Numbered from the stretch's first letter, positions 33,495-42,986 are shown. The stretch: DNA of 64,000 nt from Haloferax sulfurifontis ATCC BAA-897 (GCF_000337835.1 NZ_AOLM01000018.1:124001-188000); one strand, 5' to 3'. The notes: generated from the sequence alone by a model not told the origin. Numbers and translations are program-made.

Positions 33495-35309
33495 CTACTC
33501 GGCGTAGTAGTACTCGCCGGCGCGCTTCTGCTCGCGGTCGAGTTGCGAGTCGGGCTTGTTGATGCGCGGGCGCTGGGTGCGCTCGTCGCGGCGGAACGTG
33601 ATGTCGAGGTCCGACAGGAAGTCGTTCATGCCGTCGCGCATCTCCTGTGGCTTCGAGGCGTGGCCCTCGATGGACGGCTCGCCGTCGAACACCATCAGGC
33701 GGTCCGCGAGCAGGTCCATCATGTAGATGTCGTGGTCGATGACCATGACCGTCGCGTCGTGGTTCTCGGCGTAGCGGCGGATGGCCGAGGTGGCCTGCAC
33801 GCGCTGTTCGACGTCGAGGTGGGCCGACGGCTCGTCGAGCAGGTAGAGGTCGGCGTCCTGCGAGAGACACGCCGCGATGGCGACGCGCTGGCGCTCGCCG
33901 CCCGAGAGGTCGGTGAGGTTGCGCTCCATGATGCGGTTGAGCTGGAGCGGGTTCGCGATTTCCGTGTTCCAGTACGACGAGCCGAACTGGTCGGTGATAG
34001 ACGAGAGGAACGCGTCGACTCGCATCGGCTGGTCGATTTCGATGTACTGCGGCTTGTACGAGATGTCGAGCGCGAAGTCGAGGTCGCCCATATCGGGCGT
34101 CAGGTCGCCCGTAAACAGCTGGGCGAGCGTCGACTTCCCGATACCGTTGGGGCCGACGACGCCGAGCACTTCGCCGTTGTAGATGGTGCCGGACTCCACG
34201 TCGAGCGAGAACTCGCCGTCGCCGTAGGACTTGGCGAGGTCGGGGTACTCGACGAGGGGTTCGGCCTTCGTCGTCTCCCGGGGCGCGTGTTCCTCGAAGG
34301 TGATGGCCTCCGGGCGGATGCGCATGTTCTCGTTCGAGAGATACCCCTTCAGGTACTCGTTGATGCCGTTTCTGACCGACTTGGGGTCGGTGATGACACC
34401 GTACGCGCCGGGCTCACCGTAGGCGACGTGGAGCGTGTCGGCGAGCAGGTCGAGGATGGCGAGGTCGTGTTCCACCACGAGCACCGCGCGGTCTTCGTCC
34501 TCCGCGAGTTCGCGGATGAGCCGCGCGGCGGTGACGCGCTGGCCGATGTCGAGGTACGGCGAAATCTCGTCGAGGAAGTAGAAGTCGCGGTCGCGGGCGA
34601 GCGTCGCCGCGAGGGCGACCCGCTGGAGCTCGCCGCCCGACAGCGTCTCGATGTCGTTGTCGACGACGGGCCCGATGTCGAGGCGGTCGATGTAGGAGTC
34701 GAGCGCGCCGCGCTCGTCGGTCGCCTCCAAGAGGTCGCGGGCCGTCCCGTCGAACTGCTTGGGGATCTGGTCGACGTACTGCGGCTTGCGCGCGATGGAG
34801 ACCTCGCCGTCGCGGACCCGCTCGACGTAGTTCTGGAGCTCGGTGCCGCGGAAGCGGTCGAGGACGGCCTCCCACGTCGGGTCGTCGTCGTAGTTGCCGA
34901 GGTTGGGGACCATCTCGCCCGCGAGGGCGCGGACGGCGGTCGTCTTCCCGATACCGTTCGGGCCGAGGATGCCCGTCACCGCGCCGGATTCGGGGACCGG
35001 AAGCCCGTACAGCGAGAAGGCGTTTTCGCCGTAGCGGTGGGTCGGCTCCTCGTCGAGCTCCGAGGGGAGGTTGATGATTTCGATTGCGTCGAAGGGGCAC
35101 TTCTCGACGCAGATGCCGCAGGTCTCGCCGAGGCAGATTTCCTCGGAGATGCGCACCTGGTCGGGACCGCCCTGCTCGGCGTCCTCGCCGCGGAGCGTGA
35201 TGCACTCTTTGCCCGTCCGGTTCGGCGGACAGAAGTTCGAGCACTCGTAGCTACAGCGGTCGGGAGAACACCGGTCTAAGTCGACGACGGCGATACTATC
35301 GTCGGCCAT
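33495..35309 (-). CDS. abce1: Ribosome recycling ATPase ABCE1 (RNase L inhibitor homologue)
   Basis: This 604-residue protein splits ribosomes after termination. Two N-terminal 4Fe-4S motifs are present ('CSPDRCSYECSNFC' and 'CLGETCGICVEKCPF'), followed by twin ABC domains. Walker A1 is 'GPNGIGKTTAVR' and A2 'GPNGIGKSTLAQ'; the signatures are 'LSGGELQRVA' and 'LSGGERQRVA'. The start at 35309 (MADDSIAVVD) matches the family; the frame is open far upstream by GC bias only. The EMC6-like gene lies two bases upstream. Confidence 0.97.
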   Translation of the reverse strand: MADDSIAVVDLDRCSPDRCSYECSNFCPPNRTGKECITLRGEDAEQGGPDQVRISEEICLGETCGICVEKCPFDAIEIINLPSELDEEPTHRYGENAFSLYGLPVPESGAVTGILGPNGIGKTTAVRALAGEMVPNLGNYDDDPTWEAVLDRFRGTELQNYVERVRDGEVSIARKPQYVDQIPKQFDGTARDLLEATDERGALDSYIDRLDIGPVVDNDIETLSGGELQRVALAATLARDRDFYFLDEISPYLDIGQRVTAARLIRELAEDEDRAVLVVEHDLAILDLLADTLHVAYGEPGAYGVITDPKSVRNGINEYLKGYLSNENMRIRPEAITFEEHAPRETTKAEPLVEYPDLAKSYGDGEFSLDVESGTIYNGEVLGVVGPNGIGKSTLAQLFTGDLTPDMGDLDFALDISYKPQYIEIDQPMRVDAFLSSITDQFGSSYWNTEIANPLQLNRIMERNLTDLSGGERQRVAIAACLSQDADLYLLDEPSAHLDVEQRVQATSAIRRYAENHDATVMVIDHDIYMMDLLADRLMVFDGEPSIEGHASKPQEMRDGMNDFLSDLDITFRRDERTQRPRINKPDSQLDREQKRAGEYYYAE

Positions 35310-35311
35310 CG

Positions 35312-35626
35312 TTAGAGCTGAACACCCGAAGTCAGCAGGATGGCGAACGTGATGAACCAGAGCGCGAAGGTCATGAACACCACGTAGAGGTAGTCCTTCG
35401 CGCCGAACCCGGTGACGTCGACGCCGACGACGCGGAGCACGGGGAACTGGATAAGGACGAGCGCCCCGAGGATACCCACGGCCAACTGATTGGTCGCGGC
35501 CTCGGGACTCGTCCCCACCACAGCACCCGAGACCACCGCGGCGGCGATGCCGGCGAGGCAGGCGAGTGTCGTGACCGTCACTCCGCGAATGTGACTGGAG
35601 AGTCCGGTCTGCGTTTCCGTGGCCAT
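35312..35626 (-). CDS. EMC6-like three-helix membrane protein
   Basis: The 104-residue product has about three helices (residues 18-38, 47-67 and 78-100). 'RVVGVDVTGFGAKDYLYVVF' before the last helix resembles the archaeal EMC6-like family related to a subunit of the eukaryotic ER membrane insertase. The start at 35626 fits a CCTTTTGAC box about 27 nt upstream. It ends two bases before abce1, so the two are co-transcribed. Family assignment is from memory of the pattern and moderately sure. Confidence 0.7.
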   Translation of the reverse strand: MATETQTGLSSHIRGVTVTTLACLAGIAAAVVSGAVVGTSPEAATNQLAVGILGALVLIQFPVLRVVGVDVTGFGAKDYLYVVFMTFALWFITFAILLTSGVQL

Positions 35627-35750
35627 GTGTTCCCGTGCGATATCCGGCGTCAAAAGGCGTTCGTTCCTCCCGCCACCCCGCGGGTAAAGCGTTGTCGGCC
35701 GGTCGCAGGCCAACAAGGTTTATGCTGGTAGCGCGTTTCGATTCGTAACG

Positions 35751-36044
35751 ATGGCTGGAACAGAAGAGGAGAGTCTCGACGACCTCCCACCGAGTGCGAA
35801 GCTTGTTTTCAAAGTGCTCGAATACAACGGTCCGCTCACCCAGAAAGGCATCGTCGAAGAGTCGATGCTCTCGGCGCGAACCGTTCGCTACGCGCTCGAA
35901 CGACTGGAGGGAATCGGTATCGTCGACGAGGACGTCTACTTCGCCGACGCCCGACAGAACCTCTATCAGTTGACCGATCTCGCGCCGCAAAAGGCGCAGG
36001 CCAAAGCCGACGGCGGCAAAGAAAAGGCCTGTTGCGCCGAGTAG
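35751..36044 (+). CDS. Winged-helix transcriptional regulator
   Basis: The 97-residue MarR-like winged helix begins 'LPPSAKLVFKVLEYNGPLTQ' with recognition helix 'MLSARTVRYALERLEGIGIV' and a wing 'YFADARQNLYQLTD'. The tail KEKACCAE bears a vicinal cysteine pair that could sense redox or bind metal (inference). AGGTTTATG about 30 nt upstream is the TATA box. It is divergent from the EMC6/abce1 pair and may regulate it or itself. Confidence 0.85.
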   Translation: MAGTEEESLDDLPPSAKLVFKVLEYNGPLTQKGIVEESMLSARTVRYALERLEGIGIVDEDVYFADARQNLYQLTDLAPQKAQAKADGGKEKACCAE

Positions 36045-36115
36045 TGAGAACCGCCGCGGAACCACCGCACGCTTCGCAGTCGGTGTCGTAAGAGACCAGT
36101 TGCGACGTGTCGACC

Positions 36116-36132
36116 CGGTCGAACCCCGACCG
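36116..36132. terminator. Hairpin between convergent genes
   Basis: CGGTCG (36116-36121) and CGACCG (36127-36132) form a 6-bp stem with a 5-nt loop, followed by an A-rich stretch, in the gap between two converging genes. It is a plausible bidirectional terminator. Confidence 0.35.
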
Positions 36133-36158
36133 ACGAAAACGACGATTCGGCCGTTCTG

Positions 36159-38048
36159 TTAGGCCGGAACGACCGTAATCTGCTGTTTTCTATCGATTGC
36201 GTTCTCCAGTTCCTCGGCGATGGCGCTCCCGCGAGAGACCTGAATGTCGCCGCCGCGGCCGACCGTCGCCGTGAACAGGTACTCGCCGTCGGCGCGGACC
36301 TCGACCGTCTCGCCGACGTGGCCGTCCATCCGGACGACGACGTGCCGCGAGGTGACCTCGGGCGTCACGACGACGCCCTCGTCGGCCCCGCCGGCCCCGC
36401 CGCCGGAACCGGACGCGCCGGACTGACCCCCGGCGTTCGCGCCCGCGTGCTGTCCCGACGACGACGGCTTTTCGTCGTGGGTCCGCACGTCGATGTCGAT
36501 GCCGAGGCGGTCTTCCACGTCGGAGATGCGGCCGCCGCCCTTCCCGATGACGTAGGAGATGTCGTCGTCCTCGACGTAGACGACCGCGCGGTTCTGCCCT
36601 TGCAGGTCCACGTCGACGTGCCCGCGGGCGATGGAGCGAATCTCGCGTTCGATTTCCTGTTTCGCAAGCCGGGAGACGCCGCTTTCCTTCTCCTCGCCGT
36701 CCTCGCCGAGCGGGACGGTGACGACCTGCCGGTTGAACGTGTAAATCTCGTACTTCGGCGTGCCGGTCTCGAAGTCCCGAATCTGGATGACCGGGCGGGC
36801 GAGGTCCTCCGCGAAGAGGCCCTCGGGCACCTTCACCTCGGTGCGCACGTCGTACACCGTGTGGACCTCGCCGTCCTCGATGTAGACGACGGTGTCGACG
36901 ACCTGCGGAATCATGCCGAGTTCGACCCGGCCGACGAGGCGCTGGAGCGCGTCGATGGCGCGGGTGGCGTGGACGACGCCGACCATGCCGACGCCCGCCA
37001 GTCGCATGTCCGAGAACACCGAGAAGTCCTCGGTCTTTCTGACCTCGTCGTAGATGGTGTAGTCCGGGCGCACGAGGAGCAGGGAGTCGGCCGTCTTCGC
37101 CATGTCGCCGCCGAGGGCGGTGTACTGGGTGATGTCGGGGCCGACCTGCAGGTCGCGGGGCTTCTCCATCGTCTTGACCGCGTAGTCGCTGTCGTTGAGG
37201 AACTCGGCGACCGCCTGCGCGAACGTGGACTTCCCGGCACCGGGCGACCCGGCGATGAGGACGCCGCGCTGGCGCTCGGCGAGTCGGTCGCGGAGTTCGT
37301 CGGCGAACTCGTAGTCGTCGAGTTCGGTCTTGACGATGGGACGGACGGCGGTGATTTCGATGCCGTCGGCGAACGGCGGGCGGGCGACCGCGATGCGGTA
37401 GTCGCGGAACTGGACGATGTCCATGCCCGGCTCGGAGAGTTCGACGAAGCCGTCGGTGGCGGCGCGGGCGGAGTTGACGATGTCGTCGGCCCACTCCTTC
37501 ATCGTCGCCTCGTCGGTCGGCTCGTCGGCGATGGGCTGGTAGTGCATCTCGCCGACCGCGCCGCGTTTGGCCTTCGGGCGGGTGTCGGTCTTGAGGTGGA
37601 CCGACATCGTCTGGTCGTCGAAGAAGCGCTCGATGATGAGCCCGCCGGAGCCGCGGACCGCGGCCTCGACGTACTCGACCGAGACGCCCTTCGCTCTCGC
37701 CACTTCGGCCTGCACCACGTCGCTCGTCAGGAGCGTCGCCGACCGCTCCGTGGCGATGTCGCGGATGAGCGCGTCGATGTCGCCCTCGCCCGCGCCCTTC
37801 GTCTCGCCCGAACTCGGGCGACGACCGACGTACTTGAGGTCGATGACGCCGTCGTCGGCGAACTCGGCGAGGCGCTGGAGTTCGGAGAGGCCCTCCCAAC
37901 CCGTGTCACGGCCGTCGTTGGCCTGCGATTCGAGTTCGCTGACGACCGCCTCGGGGACGAGGACGTCGGCGCCCTCGTAGGTGCCGTCGTCGACTCGCTC
38001 GGACACGCGACCGTCGATGACCGCGCTCGTGTCCGGCACTATTTTCAT
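36159..38048 (-). CDS. PIN domain - PilT-like ATPase - KH domain protein
   Basis: The 629-residue archaeal PINc/ATPase has, in order, a PIN nuclease domain ('VPDTSAVIDGRVSERV', about residues 4-130), a PilT/VirB11-like ATPase (Walker A 'AGSPGAGKSTFAQ', 'LLLVRPDYTIYDEVRKTEDF', 'GVVHATRAIDAL'), a KH RNA-binding domain ('VIGKGGGRISDVEDRLGI', about residue 505), a Gly/Ser/Ala linker and a C-terminal beta domain. RNA processing or decay is likely. CCTTATCC about 27 nt upstream supports the start. Confidence 0.93.
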   Translation of the reverse strand: MKIVPDTSAVIDGRVSERVDDGTYEGADVLVPEAVVSELESQANDGRDTGWEGLSELQRLAEFADDGVIDLKYVGRRPSSGETKGAGEGDIDALIRDIATERSATLLTSDVVQAEVARAKGVSVEYVEAAVRGSGGLIIERFFDDQTMSVHLKTDTRPKAKRGAVGEMHYQPIADEPTDEATMKEWADDIVNSARAATDGFVELSEPGMDIVQFRDYRIAVARPPFADGIEITAVRPIVKTELDDYEFADELRDRLAERQRGVLIAGSPGAGKSTFAQAVAEFLNDSDYAVKTMEKPRDLQVGPDITQYTALGGDMAKTADSLLLVRPDYTIYDEVRKTEDFSVFSDMRLAGVGMVGVVHATRAIDALQRLVGRVELGMIPQVVDTVVYIEDGEVHTVYDVRTEVKVPEGLFAEDLARPVIQIRDFETGTPKYEIYTFNRQVVTVPLGEDGEEKESGVSRLAKQEIEREIRSIARGHVDVDLQGQNRAVVYVEDDDISYVIGKGGGRISDVEDRLGIDIDVRTHDEKPSSSGQHAGANAGGQSGASGSGGGAGGADEGVVVTPEVTSRHVVVRMDGHVGETVEVRADGEYLFTATVGRGGDIQVSRGSAIAEELENAIDRKQQITVVPA

Positions 38049-38157
38049 GCGCGTGAGTTTGGGCGGGTGACGGATAAGGTTGTAGATAAAAGCGGTGACA
38101 CCGTCGGCGGGGCGTCGGGTGGTCCCGCGTCCCGCGTTCCGCGCCCTCGACCTCGAC

Positions 38158-39789
38158 TCAGTCGTCTCCGGGCGCGGCCACCCGCTCCCCATCGAGTACG
38201 TCGAACGACTCGACGAGGCCGTCGAGGTCGGCCGCCCGCGACGACAGCACCTCGGTCTGGTCCGCGAGGTCGCCGATGGACTCGGACTGCTCTCGGGCCG
38301 TCGCGACGACGGTCCGCGACTGGCCGGCGGTCTCCTCGGAAATGTTCGCCACGTCGTCGACGCGGGCGGCGATGTCCGCCGCCGACTGGGCCTGCTGGTC
38401 GGTCGCGGCGCTCACCTCGGCCACGCTGGCGTCGATGTCCGTCACCATGTCCACGATGGTCTCGAACTCGCCGATGGCCTCGGTGACCGTCTCCAGACTG
38501 TCGGCGACCTGCCGGTTCATCTCCCGCACGTCGGCGAGCGTCTCCTCGGAGTGTTCGGTGATGTCGGCGATGAGCCCGGACACCTCGTCGGCGGAGTCGC
38601 GGGTCTCCTCGGCGAGCGACTTGACCTCCTGTGCGACGACGCCGAAGCCGTCGCCGGCCTCGCCCGCGTGGGCGGCCTCGATGGCCGCGTTGATGGCGAG
38701 CAGGTCGGTCTGCGAGCCCACGTGCTCGATGAACGCCGCTATTTCGTCTATCTCCTCGATGCTCTCGGTGAGTTCGGCGACGGCGTCGGCGGTGCGGTCG
38801 ATGCGGGCCTCCACCGTGTCTAACTCCTCCATCGCCTCGGTCGCCGCGTCGCGACCGACCTCGCCGCGCTCGGACGCGGTTTCGGCAGTGGTCGCGACCT
38901 CGTCGGCGGAGGCGGCTATCTCCTCGACGGTCGCAGACAGCGTGTTGAGTTCGTCGGAGACGGTCTGGAGGTGGTCGGTTTGTGCCCCCGCGCCGTCGGA
39001 GATTTCGGTGACCGAGGCGGCGACTTCCTCGCTGGCGGCGTCGGCCCGGCGGACGTGCTCGCGGGCGGTCGAACTCATCCGCGACACCTCCTGTGCGAAC
39101 GACTGCACCTCGCCGATGGTCGACGAGAGGGTGCGGACGAGGTCGTTGTAGGTCGCCGCGACCTCGGCGTATCGCTCGTCGTCGACGCCCCAGTCGTCGG
39201 TGTCGATGGTGGCGGTGAGGTCGCCGGCCTGCGCCCGCGATGTCGCCTCGGCGAACGCCTCCACGAGATGCTGGAGGTTACGCGTGTAGTCGGCGAGGTC
39301 GCGTTGCATCCGGTCGAGCGCCGCGCCGAACTCGCCCGGCAGATCCTCGTCGAGCGCCGGGTCGTCGAACCGCTGGTCGGCGAGCGCGCCCGCCTGCGAG
39401 GCGACGATACAGAGGTGGTCGTGCATCGCGCCGAAGTCGTCGGCGAGGCGGGCCACCTCGTCGCGCCCGGTCACGTCCGGGGGGCGGGTCGACAGGTCGC
39501 CCGCCGCGACGCCCGCGGCCGCCGCCGAGATGGACTCGATTGGCGAGACGATGTCTTTCCGCGTGATGATAATCGTGTTGACGAACGCGAGGCCGGCACC
39601 GAACAGGAGGAGCGCCGAGAGTTCGAGTCGGAGCGCGCCGGTCGCGACCCACGGGAGCGCGGCCTGCGCGAGCGAGACCGCGAACTGGATTGCAACGGCG
39701 GCGACGACCTTTCTCTCGACCGAATCCGAGATACCGAGCGCGTCCATGCTTCCCCAGAGCAACCGTTCGTACGTCGAGACGAGTCCCAT
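38158..39789 (-). CDS. htr: Methyl-accepting chemotaxis transducer without extracellular domain
   Basis: The 543-residue product has two N-terminal membrane helices (about residues 26-50 and 56-72) joined by only a few residues, so there is no outside sensor domain. HAMP-like segments follow ('SPIESISAAAAGVAAGDLS'), then a long signalling coiled coil with the hairpin tip 'SQTDLLAINAAIEAAHAGEA' and flanking methylation helices. It probably works with a separate membrane or cytosolic sensor. GCTTATTGT upstream is the promoter. Confidence 0.92.
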   Translation of the reverse strand: MGLVSTYERLLWGSMDALGISDSVERKVVAAVAIQFAVSLAQAALPWVATGALRLELSALLLFGAGLAFVNTIIITRKDIVSPIESISAAAAGVAAGDLSTRPPDVTGRDEVARLADDFGAMHDHLCIVASQAGALADQRFDDPALDEDLPGEFGAALDRMQRDLADYTRNLQHLVEAFAEATSRAQAGDLTATIDTDDWGVDDERYAEVAATYNDLVRTLSSTIGEVQSFAQEVSRMSSTAREHVRRADAASEEVAASVTEISDGAGAQTDHLQTVSDELNTLSATVEEIAASADEVATTAETASERGEVGRDAATEAMEELDTVEARIDRTADAVAELTESIEEIDEIAAFIEHVGSQTDLLAINAAIEAAHAGEAGDGFGVVAQEVKSLAEETRDSADEVSGLIADITEHSEETLADVREMNRQVADSLETVTEAIGEFETIVDMVTDIDASVAEVSAATDQQAQSAADIAARVDDVANISEETAGQSRTVVATAREQSESIGDLADQTEVLSSRAADLDGLVESFDVLDGERVAAPGDD

Positions 39790-39952
39790 ACTCGGACGTG
39801 CGGGGAACGCACAATAAGCCGGGCCGCGCATTCTCGAAATCTGATAACGGGGTCCGACCGCGAGAGGGGGACCGACCGCAGTCGCGGCGGGCCCGGCGCG
39901 CGCGGACTGCCGGACGCCACACGCTTTTGGGGCGACCCGCCGACGGGCCGGC

Positions 39953-41047
39953 ATGGACGAACTCCGCGACCTCACGGCGACCCTCGTGTCGGTGCCGAGC
40001 CACGAGGACGAGACCGCCGCCGGCGACCGCATCGAATCGTGGCTCCGCGGGGAGACCGACGCCGACGTGACCAGAGACGGCGCGGGGAACGTCGTCGCCC
40101 GCGTCAATCCCGGCGTCGGCGAATCGCTCGCGCTCGTCGGCCACCACGACGTGGTCCCGCCGGCCGACCGCCAGACCACAGACGGCGGCGACTACGTGGT
40201 CGAGACCCGCGACGGCCGCCTCTACGGCCGCGGGGCGGCGGACATGAAAGGGGCCGTCGCCGCGTCGATGCTCGCCTTCCGCGACGCGGCCGCCGAGGCC
40301 GACTCGGAGGTCGTCCTCGCCTCGTTCGTCGGCGAGGAAATCGGCGGGGAGGGCGTCCGCGCGGCGCTCGACGACGGCCTCGAACTCGACTACGCCGTCG
40401 TCGCCGAGGGGTCGACGAACTACTCGGGACCGAACCGGACCGACGTGGCCGTCGCCCACCGCGGCCGCCGGGCGAGCACCCTCGTCGCGTCCGGGACCGC
40501 CTGCCACGCCAGCGAACCCGAGCGCGGCGAGAACGCCGTCTACCGCGCGACCGACGCCGTGGACGTGGTCCGCGGCCTCTCGGTGCCGGACGCCGAGGTC
40601 CTCGGCCACCCCGTCTCCGGGAGCATCGCCGTCACCGAAATCGACGGCGGGAGCGCGTGGAACGTCATCCCCGACCGCTGTGCGGTGACCATCGACGAGC
40701 GGACCGTCCCCGGCGGCTTCGCCGACCTCGCGCGGACAGAGGCAATCGAGGGGGTCGAGTGGGTCGTCGAACAGGACCTCCCCCCGATGGCGTGCGACGA
40801 CGCCGACTTCGCCGAGCGCGTCCTCGACGCCGCGCGGTCGGTCCACGAGGCCCGCGGCGACGCGGAGCCGGAACAGACGACGAAGCCCCACGCGACCGAC
40901 GCCGGGTGGTTGGCGCAGGCGGGCACGACCTGCGTCGTCTACGGCCCCTCGGAGCCCGGCGAGGCGCACACGAAAGACGAGAGCGTGTCGCTCGACGTGC
41001 TGGCGCGGTGTTACGAGACGTATCGTGCGCTCGTTGAAGGCTGGTGA
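39953..41047 (+). CDS. dapE: M20 family metallopeptidase/deacylase (ArgE/DapE-like)
   Basis: The 364-residue product has a zinc site 'LVGHHDVVPPAD', 'GRGAADMKGAVAASML' with the bridging Asp, and the catalytic Glu pair in 'FVGEEIGGEG'. A dimerisation lid lies in the middle ('RRASTLVASGTACHASEP') and the final zinc His in 'GEAHTKDESV'. The family covers succinyl-diaminopimelate desuccinylase, acetylornithine deacetylase and LysW-amino-acid hydrolases. The gene name is a tentative subfamily guess. Confidence 0.88.
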   Translation: MDELRDLTATLVSVPSHEDETAAGDRIESWLRGETDADVTRDGAGNVVARVNPGVGESLALVGHHDVVPPADRQTTDGGDYVVETRDGRLYGRGAADMKGAVAASMLAFRDAAAEADSEVVLASFVGEEIGGEGVRAALDDGLELDYAVVAEGSTNYSGPNRTDVAVAHRGRRASTLVASGTACHASEPERGENAVYRATDAVDVVRGLSVPDAEVLGHPVSGSIAVTEIDGGSAWNVIPDRCAVTIDERTVPGGFADLARTEAIEGVEWVVEQDLPPMACDDADFAERVLDAARSVHEARGDAEPEQTTKPHATDAGWLAQAGTTCVVYGPSEPGEAHTKDESVSLDVLARCYETYRALVEGW

Positions 41048-41380
41048 AAGCCGCCAACCCCGCCCGCGACGACGCCTGAACACCCACACGCGACGACGCC
41101 CGAACAGCCACCGGGCGGGACTGAAAGGGGCCGCGAGCGAGGGCGAACCCCGGCGGCGTGAGCACCGCAGGCCGGAGGCCGAGGAGCGCGCGTCGCCGCG
41201 GGAGCCGTCGCTCGCGGGGGCTTTCGCGGTGTCGTCGGTCGCGGCTGTCCCGTCGTCGATTGCGGCGTCGGCGGCATCGGCTGTCGCGTCGGAGTCGGGA
41301 GCGACCAAGTGAGTAGCAAAACCCCACCACGAATACCCGCCTCCTGCGATTTAATACGCCTCCGAGACCACCGTCGTACC
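41048..41380. other. Intergenic region with short repeats and a dispersed-type element
   Basis: This 333-bp gap opens with two near-copies of CGCGACGACGCC-TGAACA (41066-41107) and continues with GGGACTGAAAGGGGCCGCGA and a GC-rich tail to about 41230. The remainder is GTCG-rich and unremarkable until the TATA box TTTAATA at 41351-41357. ORFs on both strands here look spurious. Confidence 0.45.
41350..41357 (+). promoter_or_regulatory. TATA box of the M32 peptidase gene
   Basis: TTTAATA lies about 24-31 nt before the ATG at 41381. It rejects a longer in-frame start 72 bases upstream. Confidence 0.55.
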
Positions 41381-42895
41381 ATGGCACAGTCCTCCGCGGA
41401 ATCCGACTCGGAATCGGCGTACGACCGACTCCTCACGAAGTACAAGCGAATCGCCAACGTCGAGAACGCCGGCGGCATCCTCTCGTGGGACCAGCAGGTC
41501 ATGATGCCCGACGAGGGGACGCCCGCGCGCTCCCAGCAGATGTCCGCGCTCTCCGCCTTGAGCCACGAACTCCTGACCGACGACGAGTTCGGCGACCTCC
41601 TCGACGCGGCCGGGGCCGACGACCCGACCGACGAGCAGGCCGACGTCCTGCGCGAACTCCGCCGCGACTACGAGCGGGCGGCCCGCGTGCCGAACGACCT
41701 CGTCGAGAAGATTTCCGCGGCGTCGTCGGAGGCCATCCCGGCGTGGAAGCAGGCGAAGGCCGAAGACGACTTCGAGACGTTCGCGCCGCATCTGGAGAAG
41801 CACGTCGAACTGAAGCGGGAGTACGCCGAGCACATCGACCCCGACCGCGACCCCTACGAGGTGCTGTTCGAGGACTACGAGCCGTGTCTGCCCCTCGAAC
41901 AGGCCGAGGAGATTCTCGCCGAGGTGCGCGAGGTGCTCGTCCCGATGATAGAGGACATCCGCGAGTCCGACGCGGACCTCGCGGTTGACGCCTTCGAGGG
42001 CGAGTTCCCCGAAGACGAACAGGAGGAACTCGTCCGCGACGCGCTCACGACGCTCGGCTACCCGTGGGAGCGCGGCCGCCTCGACACCGCGCCGCACCCG
42101 TTTTCGTCGGGGACGCAGTTCGACGCCCGCGTGACGACCCGCTACGACGACTCCGACGTGCTCGGGTCGCTGTTCTCGACCGTCCACGAGTTCGGCCACG
42201 CGCTGTACACCCTCGGCCTGCCCGACGAGCACTACGCGACGCCGCTCGGCGAGAACCGCAACCTCTCGGTCCACGAGTCGCAGTCGCGGCTCTGGGAGAA
42301 CCACGTCGGGCGCTCGCGGGCCTTCTGGCGGCACTTCCTGCCCACGCTCGAAGAGCGGTTCCCCGAGGTCGACGCGACGGTTGAGGAGGCCTACGAGGCG
42401 GCTAATCAGGTGTACGACGACAACCTCATCCGCGTCGAGGCGGACGAACTGACCTACCACCTGCACATCGTCATCCGGTTCGAACTCGAACGCGACCTCA
42501 TCGCCGGCGACCTCGCCGTCGAGGACGTGCCGGAGGCGTGGAACGACAAGTACGAGGAGTACCTCGGCATCCGGCCGGACACCGACTCCGAGGGCTGTCT
42601 GCAGGACATCCACTGGGCGTACGGGAACTTCGGCTACTTCCCGACGTACTCGCTCGGCTCCGTCATGGCCGCCCAGTTGTTTGCGGCCGCCGAGGCGGAC
42701 ATCGACGACCTCGACGGGAAGCTGGCCGACGGCGAGTTCGGCGACCTCCGCGAGTGGCTCCGCGAGAACATCCACCGCCACGGCCGGCGCTACGAGACTA
42801 ACGACCTCGTAAAGCGGGCGACCGGCGAGGACTTCGCCGCCGACGACTTCCTCGACTACGTCGAGTCGAAGTACGGGTCGCTGTACGACCTGTAG
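41381..42895 (+). CDS. M32 family carboxypeptidase (Taq type)
   Basis: The 504-residue mostly helical metallocarboxypeptidase has the zinc motif 'TVHEFGHALYTLGLPDEHYA' (HEFGH, about residue 268) with a downstream Glu in 'LSVHESQSRLWENHVGRS'. 'GNFGYFPTYSLGSVMAAQL' is the conserved C-terminal block. The length equals Thermus/Pyrococcus homologues. It is cytosolic and probably trims peptides. The start is set by the TATA box. Confidence 0.95.
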   Translation: MAQSSAESDSESAYDRLLTKYKRIANVENAGGILSWDQQVMMPDEGTPARSQQMSALSALSHELLTDDEFGDLLDAAGADDPTDEQADVLRELRRDYERAARVPNDLVEKISAASSEAIPAWKQAKAEDDFETFAPHLEKHVELKREYAEHIDPDRDPYEVLFEDYEPCLPLEQAEEILAEVREVLVPMIEDIRESDADLAVDAFEGEFPEDEQEELVRDALTTLGYPWERGRLDTAPHPFSSGTQFDARVTTRYDDSDVLGSLFSTVHEFGHALYTLGLPDEHYATPLGENRNLSVHESQSRLWENHVGRSRAFWRHFLPTLEERFPEVDATVEEAYEAANQVYDDNLIRVEADELTYHLHIVIRFELERDLIAGDLAVEDVPEAWNDKYEEYLGIRPDTDSEGCLQDIHWAYGNFGYFPTYSLGSVMAAQLFAAAEADIDDLDGKLADGEFGDLREWLRENIHRHGRRYETNDLVKRATGEDFAADDFLDYVESKYGSLYDL

Positions 42896-42986
42896 GCGAG
42901 ACAGACAGTCCGCCGCAGTCCCCCGATTTCCGACGGCTCGGAGTCGGCGCAGGAACTAAATAGGGGTATGCCATATCATACCACGT

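Noticed and set aside
35310-36065. Upstream extension of ABCE1 to an 856-residue protein
   Set aside because: The frame is open but lacks family similarity, and it runs over the EMC6-like gene and its promoter and over the divergent HTH gene.
39278-41308. 676-residue reverse-strand open frame
   Set aside because: It covers the M20 peptidase and part of the transducer antisense or out of frame; no protein-like segments.
41025-41312. 95-residue forward ORF after the M20 gene
   Set aside because: The Arg/Ala/Ser-rich product comes from a repeat-type element and short direct repeats; there is no promoter and the frame overlaps the preceding stop.
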